The translations under genes and the position numbers were made by a program. The notes beneath the pieces are model-generated. The model was not told the DNA's origin. It did not search any database and was given only the letters and a program-made list of their open reading frames with translations. A DNA stretch of 8,396 nucleotides from contig CAIRSV010000298.1 of the NCBI GenBank assembly GCA_903881265.1, positions 1 through 8,396 on the forward strand. Direction: 5' to 3'. The stretch's first letter is position 1. Each line of letters starts with the position of its first letter. Shown one piece after another: positions 1-4,246 of this stretch. The DNA is from an uncultured Bacteroidota bacterium (GTDB lineage Bacteria > Bacteroidota > Bacteroidia > Chitinophagales > Chitinophagaceae).

Positions 1-816
1 GTTACTTCTGACAATAATTAATTTATCAGATCCTTTTTTCTTACGTGTCTTCTCTCCTTTGGCATACTTACCAGTTCTTGAACGAGGGTGACCACCAGAC
101 GAACGTCCTTCACCACCTCCCATCGGGTGATCTACAGGATTCATAGCAACACCTCTATTTCTTGGTTTAATACCTAACCATCGGTTTGCTCCAGCTTTAC
201 CTTTTGTCTCCAATGCATGATCAGAATTTGAAACCGAACCTACTGTTGCGCTGCAAAGAATCAATACTTTACGTAATTCACCAGAAGGCATCTTCAAGAC
301 AGCATATTTCTCTTCTTTCGCATTCAACTGAGCGGAAGCGCCAGCACTTCGTGCCATAACCCCACCTTGTCCAGGCTGTAATTCGATGTTATGAACCACA
401 GTACCAAGAGGCATGTTTTTCAACGGCAAGCAATTACCTACTTCAGGTGCTACACCTTCACCACTTATAACAGTCATCCCAACAGTCAAACCTTGCGGTG
501 CGATGATATATCTTTTTTCTCCATCAACATAATGCAATAACGCAATGAATGCTGTGCGATTAGGATCATACTCGATTGAGTGAACAGTAGAAGGAATATT
601 CTTCTTGTTTCTCTTGAAATCGATTTTACGATACATTTGCTTGTGTCCGCCACCTATGTAGCGCATTGAACGACGACCTTGAGCATTTCTACCGCCAGTT
701 TTCTTAGCTGGTTCGAGCAATGATTTCTCAGGCTTGTTCGTTGTAATCTCAGCATAGGCGTTGCCTATTCTCCAACGTGTTCCTGCGGTGACCGGTTTAT
801 ATTTTTTTAATGCCAT
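1..816 (-). CDS. rplB: 50S ribosomal protein L2, 3' end cut by window edge
   Basis: L2 is a primary 23S rRNA-binding protein needed for subunit association and for the peptidyl transferase centre. I translated 272 codons from the ATG at 816-814 with no stop before the window edge. The product begins MALKKYKPVTAGTRWRIGNA and ends KLIIVRSN. The family is about 274 residues long, so only a few residues and the stop should be missing. Conserved stretches are GGRNAQGRRSMRYIGGGHK (about 41-59), EYDPNRTAFIALLHY, and MNPVDHPMGGGEGR. His230, which aligns with the functionally important E. coli His229 (mature numbering), is kept; the following HG of E. coli is MG here, which I recall as normal in Bacteroidota. 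The gene starts 13 nt after the rplW stop, with an A/T-rich gap and no Shine-Dalgarno sequence. It is the fifth gene of the S10 operon. The identification is secure. Confidence 0.98.
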   Translation of the reverse strand, partial: MALKKYKPVTAGTRWRIGNAYAEITTNKPEKSLLEPAKKTGGRNAQGRRSMRYIGGGHKQMYRKIDFKRNKKNIPSTVHSIEYDPNRTAFIALLHYVDGEKRYIIAPQGLTVGMTVISGEGVAPEVGNCLPLKNMPLGTVVHNIELQPGQGGVMARSAGASAQLNAKEEKYAVLKMPSGELRKVLILCSATVGSVSNSDHALETKGKAGANRWLGIKPRNRGVAMNPVDHPMGGGEGRSSGGHPRSRTGKYAKGEKTRKKKGSDKLIIVRSN

Positions 817-829
817 TTTCGTTTATAAA

Positions 830-1126
830 TTAAAATGCGTATAAATCTATTGTTTCTCCTTCTGCAACTGTAACAGTTGCTTTCTTATATCCTGACTTAC
901 GACCTGATAAAACACCTGCCTTTGTCATACGGCTCTTAGCTTTTGCTGGAACCACACATGTGTTTACATCATTAACCCGTACATTATAGAAATCTTCAAC
1001 TGCTTTCTTGATTTCCAATTTATTGGCTCGTTTATCAACCTGAAAGCAGTAACGATTAAACTTTTCAGTTTGCTTGTTAATCTTTTCGGTTACGATCGGT
1101 TTTTTAATTATTTCTGACGGTTTCAT
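830..1126 (-). CDS. rplW: 50S ribosomal protein L23
   Basis: L23 binds 23S rRNA at the polypeptide exit tunnel and is the docking site for trigger factor and the signal recognition particle. The 98-residue product has the family's usual length. It shows the N-terminal KPIVTEK motif (9-15), the rRNA-binding segment NKLEIKKAVEDFYNVRV (about 35-51), and the C-terminal GYKKATVTVAEGETIDLY. Glu14 in the TEK motif aligns with E. coli Glu18, the known trigger factor contact, so the docking site looks intact. The ATG lies 18 nt beyond the rplD stop. That gap (reading ...AAAATTACAAGAA before the ATG) is A-rich with no Shine-Dalgarno core, so initiation probably relies on an unstructured A-rich leader or coupling to rplD. 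The gene order rplD-rplW-rplB is the standard S10 operon order. Confidence 0.98.
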   Translation of the reverse strand: MKPSEIIKKPIVTEKINKQTEKFNRYCFQVDKRANKLEIKKAVEDFYNVRVNDVNTCVVPAKAKSRMTKAGVLSGRKSGYKKATVTVAEGETIDLYAF

Positions 1127-1144
1127 TTCTTGTAATTTTAAAGC

Positions 1145-1783
1145 CTATGCTAGTGCTTCGGTTTCTTCTTGAGTAAATATTTTTGCTGCTTCTTCAGTAA
1201 ACAATAATGTTGTTGCATGAACGATATCATATGTATTTGTATCACTCAACAAGGACGTCTTGACACGAGGCAAGTTTCTGCTACTCAAATACGCATTATC
1301 ATTATAGTCTGGAAGTATATATAACGTTTTTACATTTGTCAACTTTAAACCATCTAACATACTAGTGAAATCTTTCGTTCTTGGCTTGTCAAGATTCAAA
1401 TCTTCAACAACCATGATACTATTTGACTTTGCTTTATACGCTAATGCTGAAATTTTAGCCAAATCTTTCACCTTACGGTTTAATTTAAAATGGTAAAATC
1501 TTGGTTTAGGTCCGAAGATAGTACCACCACCTTTATAAAGAGGGTTACGAAGATTTCCCTTACGGGCTCCACCTGTACCTTTTTGTTTATGAAGCTTACG
1601 AGAAGCACCTTGCACTTCAGCTCTTGTTTTCACCTTACTGTTACCATGTCGACGGGCAGCTAAGTACTGCTTCACCGACAAATAGATAAGATGATCATTC
1701 GGTTCAATTCCGAAAATATCGTCAGGTAAATCTACCTTACGTCCTGTGGCTTCGCCTTTTATGTTTAATACGTCTACTTGCAT
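1145..1783 (-). CDS. rplD: 50S ribosomal protein L4
   Basis: L4 is an early-assembly 23S rRNA-binding protein whose extended loop lines the exit tunnel; in some bacteria it also represses its own operon. The 212-residue product carries the loop at about residues 44-100, with the signature KTRAEVQG, QKGTGGARKG and GGGTIFGPKPR. Lys68 in QKGTG aligns with E. coli Lys63, where substitution gives macrolide resistance; it is wild type here. The C-terminal globular half (about 105-200) is the usual Rossmann-like part, ending in an acidic tail. The ATG follows the rplC stop after one base (TAA-C-ATG), so the two genes are almost certainly translationally coupled. Length and order fit the family fully. 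Confidence 0.98.
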   Translation of the reverse strand: MQVDVLNIKGEATGRKVDLPDDIFGIEPNDHLIYLSVKQYLAARRHGNSKVKTRAEVQGASRKLHKQKGTGGARKGNLRNPLYKGGGTIFGPKPRFYHFKLNRKVKDLAKISALAYKAKSNSIMVVEDLNLDKPRTKDFTSMLDGLKLTNVKTLYILPDYNDNAYLSSRNLPRVKTSLLSDTNTYDIVHATTLLFTEEAAKIFTQEETEALA

Positions 1784-1784
1784 G

Positions 1785-2402
1785 TTACTTTTGAATTAAT
1801 ACGATTGAACCATTATGACCAGGAACTGAACCACTTACGATAACGTAGTTTTTCTCTGGGAATATTTTTAATACTTTTAATGCCTTTACTTTAACTTGGT
1901 CTCCACCCATTTGGCCAGCCATTCTCATACCTTTGAAAACGCGAGAAGGATATGATGAACCACCTATAGATCCTGGTGCTCTTGAACGATCATGTTGTCC
2001 GTGAGAAGCTTCACCAACACCACTAAATCCGTGTCTGCGAACTACACCCTGAAAACCTTTACCCTTTGTAGTACCTATAACACTAACCATCTCCCCTTCC
2101 GAGAAAATGTCACATGTAATGGTGTCACCTAAGGATTTTTGAAGATCACAGTTTCGTAATTCCTTTACAACAGATTTAACCGAAGTACCGGCTTTAGCAA
2201 AATGAGATATCATAGCATTATTGCTATTTTTCTCTTTCTTTTCACCAAATGCAATTTGCAACGAATTGTACCCATCAGTAGCTTCGGTCTTTACCTGTGT
2301 TACAACACAAGGACCCGCTTCTATGATAGTACAAGCCGTTTGCTTGCCATTGGCTTCGAAAATGCTGGTCATGCCAACTTTTTTTCCTATAATTCCTTTC
2401 AT
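1785..2402 (-). CDS. rplC: 50S ribosomal protein L3
   Basis: L3 is one of the proteins that start 50S assembly, and its internal extension reaches towards the peptidyl transferase centre. The 205-residue product begins MKGIIGKKVGMTSIF, the classical L3 start, and carries GTTKGKGFQGVVRRHGFSG (about 110-128) and RAPGSIGGSSYPSRVFKGMRMAGQMGGD (141-168). In E. coli L3 the N5-methylated glutamine is Gln150; the aligned residue here is Ser150, so this modification is not expected on this protein. The ATG is 68 nt after the rpsJ stop, the longest gap inside the operon. The sequence just before it reads ATTATAAAGAGA, with at most a weak purine stretch in place of a Shine-Dalgarno sequence. The stop is one base from the rplD start. 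Confidence 0.98.
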   Translation of the reverse strand: MKGIIGKKVGMTSIFEANGKQTACTIIEAGPCVVTQVKTEATDGYNSLQIAFGEKKEKNSNNAMISHFAKAGTSVKSVVKELRNCDLQKSLGDTITCDIFSEGEMVSVIGTTKGKGFQGVVRRHGFSGVGEASHGQHDRSRAPGSIGGSSYPSRVFKGMRMAGQMGGDQVKVKALKVLKIFPEKNYVIVSGSVPGHNGSIVLIQK

Positions 2403-2470
2403 TCTCTTTATAATTTTAGTCAGCGCCTTGATTTCTCGAGGATGACGATTATCTATCTTTTTTTTACTTA

Positions 2471-2776
2471 TCAGGCTTTAATCTCAACTTCAACCCCTGA
2501 CGGTAAGTCAAGTTTTGAAAGTGCATCTACTGTTTTTGATGAAGAAGTATAAATATCCAACAGACGCTTATGAGTGCACAACTGGAACTGCTCACGTGCT
2601 TTCTTGTTTACATGCGGAGAACGAAGAACAGTGAATATTTTCTTGTCTGTAGGCAATGGCATTGGACCTGTAACAACAGCGCCTGTGCTACGAACTGTTT
2701 TCGCAATTTTCTCGGCAGACTTATCTACCAGATTGTGATCGTACGACTTTAATTTAATTCTGATTCTTTGAGACAT
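2471..2776 (-). CDS. rpsJ: 30S ribosomal protein S10
   Basis: S10 is a 30S head protein and, with NusB, a transcription antitermination factor. The 101-residue product starts MSQRIRIKLKSYDHNLVDKS and contains the conserved GPMPLPT (37-43), the RSPHVNKKAREQF loop (52-64) and THKRLLDIY (68-76). Val56 in the loop aligns with E. coli Val57, a site of tetracycline/tigecycline-resistance mutations; it is wild type. This is the first gene of the S10 transcription unit here: a consensus Bacteroidota promoter sits 32-62 nt upstream of the ATG, giving a leader of only about 25 nt. The next gene upstream is an unrelated lipoprotein, not fusA. The start is supported by the family N-terminus and by the promoter position. 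Confidence 0.98.
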   Translation of the reverse strand: MSQRIRIKLKSYDHNLVDKSAEKIAKTVRSTGAVVTGPMPLPTDKKIFTVLRSPHVNKKAREQFQLCTHKRLLDIYTSSSKTVDALSKLDLPSGVEVEIKA

Positions 2777-2807
2777 ATAAACGTTCCCGTGTGTTATTTT
2801 GGGAGTG

Positions 2808-2838
2808 CAAAGGTATTCAAATTTTGTTACGTTGCAAA
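2808..2838 (-). promoter_or_regulatory. S10 operon promoter, Bacteroidota sigma type
   Basis: On the minus strand the sequence has TTTG (2838-2835), a 19-nt spacer, then TACCTTTG (2815-2808). This fits the known Bacteroidota primary-sigma consensus TTTG-N19/21-TAnnTTTG exactly. Transcription should begin near 2801, leaving about 25 nt before the rpsJ ATG. The 40 nt immediately upstream are almost pure A/T. Both elements are read directly from the sequence; the start point is inferred. Confidence 0.88.
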
Positions 2839-2878
2839 TTTATTTAGAATAAAATTTAAAAAAATTTAATATTTTTTT
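2839..2878 (-). promoter_or_regulatory. A/T tract upstream of S10 promoter (UP-like)
   Basis: These 40 bases contain a single G and otherwise only A and T, with several A- and T-runs, and they abut the TTTG element of the S10 promoter. A tract in this place resembles the UP elements that bind the alpha subunit C-terminal domain at strong rRNA and ribosomal-protein promoters. That it works as one here is inference; simple intergenic A/T richness is the alternative. Confidence 0.45.
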
Positions 2879-3208
2879 CATCTGCCATCTCTTCTTCCTA
2901 CAACACCGTTTTATTATTATCCCTTTTCAAACCCAAACAGCCATATTGTTGCTGTTAGCACCTTTTCAATTTCAAGAAAACAAATTTCAATAGCCTAGAA
3001 AAGTAAGGCCTAATCAAGGTGATCGCCTAATCTGGATAGAAGATACTGTCACAACACCATCTATATGAGCAAAAATTGAATGTCCAATGTCAGACGCTGA
3101 TTAACCAAAAAACATTAAAGGGTTTGCATGTCTATTGATCACTGAATACACATTCCATTGTCGATGAATTGATATACATAGCGAGGATGTATGGAATGGA
3201 TTCGATTT
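2879..3208. other. Intergenic region without a recognisable gene
   Basis: These 330 bp lie between the lipoprotein stop and the S10 promoter region. I found no open frame with a plausible start on either strand, no tRNA-like structure and no T-tract terminator. It holds an 8-bp inverted repeat (CATTCCAT at 3151-3158 and ATGGAATG at 3191-3198), and inside it a 6-bp hairpin (ATACAT 3174-3179, ATGTAT 3187-3192). It also holds an 8-bp direct repeat GCCTAATC (3008-3015 and 3025-3032). These are short enough to be chance. Transcripts of the lipoprotein gene must end somewhere here unless they run into rpsJ. Confidence 0.5.
3151..3198. repeat. Inverted repeat downstream of the EGF lipoprotein gene
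   Basis: CATTCCAT at 3151-3158 pairs perfectly with ATGGAATG at 3191-3198 across a 32-nt loop. The loop side holds a competing hairpin (ATACAT/ATGTAT, 7-nt loop) that overlaps the outer arm by two bases. It starts 10 nt beyond the stop codon of the minus-strand lipoprotein gene, where a 3'-end structure would be expected. No U-run follows, so it is not a standard intrinsic terminator. Confidence 0.3.
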
Positions 3209-3757
3209 CTATTGCTTACTTAACACGATGCTGCATTGGGTGGACGTATGCAGAACAGTGTCTCTTGATGTAAGGTACACATTCACATAGTTACCATTCA
3301 AATTACCATAACCACTTAAATAAATATCACCGCAGGTAAGTTGCATCGGAATGGCAAAAGACGTCTTCTCGGGATTGATGATAGCATTGATAATAGAACC
3401 TGAGCACTTTAATCCAACATTATATAAGCGAAGTTTGTACGCATAATCTGGATCGGCATTAATCACAGCATTGTAATTCCCAACGGTAGATGTGTCGCAA
3501 TCATCATCAGCCAAATAATTCCCAACGAATTTATCACTCCAACGTGTTTCGCACTTTACTCCTTCAAAGCCTTGAGGGCAGTAGCAGTAGCCGTCCTGAC
3601 ATGTTCCACCATTCAAACAAATCACATTTTCACATGGCCTTACCAAGGTTGTATCATTATACTTGACGGCACCTTTATTGCAAGACGTAACTATGATTAA
3701 GCCGAAAACAAAAATGACCACGGCGCAAGTACTGAGAATGAGTTTAATTTTATTCAT
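3209..3757 (-). CDS. Lipoprotein with a single EGF-like domain
   Basis: The 182-residue product has a lipoprotein signal: basic start (MNKIKL), hydrophobic core to about residue 23, and lipobox VTSC with Cys26 as the predicted lipidated residue. An EGF-like domain follows at 42-70, with six cysteines at 42, 47, 53, 58, 60 and 69. The spacing C-x4-C-x5-C-x4-C-x-C-x8-C and the NGGTC and CYCPQGFEG motifs are classical. Residues 72-182 start with the SDKFVGNYLADDDC motif and look all-beta, with four more cysteines (87, 118, 142, 175) that could form two disulfides. I recall similar EGF-plus-beta lipoproteins with a KF-GxY motif in Bacteroidota, but know of no assigned function. It should be anchored in an envelope membrane, probably the outer one; surface exposure is uncertain. 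A terminator upstream suggests separate transcription, but I find no convincing promoter. Function unknown. Confidence 0.88.
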   Translation of the reverse strand: MNKIKLILSTCAVVIFVFGLIIVTSCNKGAVKYNDTTLVRPCENVICLNGGTCQDGYCYCPQGFEGVKCETRWSDKFVGNYLADDDCDTSTVGNYNAVINADPDYAYKLRLYNVGLKCSGSIINAIINPEKTSFAIPMQLTCGDIYLSGYGNLNGNYVNVYLTSRDTVLHTSTQCSIVLSKQ

Positions 3758-3768
3758 GTTCTAAAGGT

Positions 3769-3800
3769 AAAAAAAATCCCAAACACCTATGGCATTTGGG
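3769..3800 (-). terminator. Intrinsic terminator after the 2TM gene
   Basis: CCCAAA (3778-3783) pairs with TTTGGG (3795-3800), and CC (3786-3787) pairs with GG (3791-3792) around a 3-nt loop, with two C/A mismatches between the two stems. On the minus strand the hairpin is followed by one A and then eight T (3776-3769), which makes an intrinsic terminator 22 nt past the 2TM gene stop. The plus-strand side is also T-rich (from 3802), so it could act in both directions, but no plus-strand gene needs it. Confidence 0.8.
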
Positions 3801-3821
3801 CTTTTATTTTATTAATTAATT

Positions 3822-4076
3822 TTATGCGTTTTTTTGCTTTTCATAATCATTGTTTCCTTGATCTTCATAACTGGTATAGACTGCACACCAATGACCAATT
3901 AACGACAATGCCCAAGCCGCTGTAATCCATATGCCCCAAGGATAAACCCACTGATGATTAGCGCCTTGTATAAAATACCAATACGACCAAAGTCCTGCAT
4001 TGGCAAGGATAAATAAAACGACGTGCATTGTGAATCTGCTTTTATTTTTGGAGGACGGAATAATTTTCGCTGGCAT
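3822..4076 (-). CDS. Small 2TM-domain membrane protein
   Basis: The 84-residue product starting at the ATG at 4076 (MPAKIIPSSKNK) has a short basic N-terminus, a first membrane segment at about 17-36 and a second at about 46-66, then a hydrophilic tail ending DYEKQKNA. His18, Asn26, the WVYPWGIW motif (43-50) and His62 near the end of the second segment match the 2TM-domain family (Pfam 2TM), common in Bacteroidota. Both termini should face the cytoplasm. The family has no established general function; the domain sometimes occurs fused to LytTR or histidine kinase regulators. The frame stays open to an ATG at 4187, but I prefer 4076 because a consensus promoter element (4103-4096) lies between them and the extra N-terminus has no family-like content. 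A terminator follows, so it is probably monocistronic. Confidence 0.8.
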   Translation of the reverse strand: MPAKIIPSSKNKSRFTMHVVLFILANAGLWSYWYFIQGANHQWVYPWGIWITAAWALSLIGHWCAVYTSYEDQGNNDYEKQKNA

Positions 4077-4095
4077 TATAGTATTTATTTGAACG

Positions 4096-4127
4096 CAAAT
4101 GTAGGTCGGTTTTTTAAAATTCACAAC
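4096..4127 (-). promoter_or_regulatory. Promoter of the 2TM gene
   Basis: TACATTTG on the minus strand (4103-4096) matches the Bacteroidota -7 element TAnnTTTG exactly. Twenty bases upstream, GTTG (4127-4124) is a 3-of-4 match to the TTTG -33 element. Transcription would begin near 4089, about 13 nt before the ATG at 4076. A start at 4187 would lie upstream of this promoter, so the element also bears on the choice of start codon. Confidence 0.6.
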
Positions 4128-4191
4128 ATCTTTTACCTTTATTGTCCAACTCTTTTTTTTAGCACTCATGCAACACATTATCCGCAAAACG

Positions 4192-4223
4192 AAATAAAAA
4201 AGTCGCAGATAAAAACCTGCGAC
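4192..4223 (-). terminator. Intrinsic terminator after the CHU_C protein gene
   Basis: GTCGCAG (4202-4208) pairs perfectly with CTGCGAC (4217-4223) across an 8-nt loop. On the minus strand the 7-bp, mostly G/C stem is followed directly by six T (4201-4196) and then a further A/T run. It lies 23 nt beyond the stop of the 986-residue protein gene and is the clearest terminator in the window. Confidence 0.9.
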
Positions 4224-4246
4224 CTTACTCTGTTTTAATAAAAAAT

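Noticed and set aside
2202..2552. Plus-strand open frame of 116 codons across rplC and rpsJ
   Set aside because: It lies antisense over two certain ribosomal protein genes, spans their gap and resembles no protein I know.
3008..3032. GCCTAATC direct repeat as a regulator binding site
   Set aside because: Two 8-bp copies 17 bp apart in an A/T-rich region, about 170 bp upstream of the S10 promoter, can easily be chance and match no operator I know.
3762..3783. Possible promoter for the EGF lipoprotein: TTTG and TACCTTTA on the minus strand
   Set aside because: The spacer is only 10 nt, the last base of the -7 element is wrong, and transcription would begin inside the start codon. The bases are better explained by the terminator.
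4023..4238. Plus-strand open frame of 71 codons over the 2TM gene promoter
   Set aside because: It overlaps a supported gene start, promoter and terminator on the other strand and has low-complexity, unfamily-like content.
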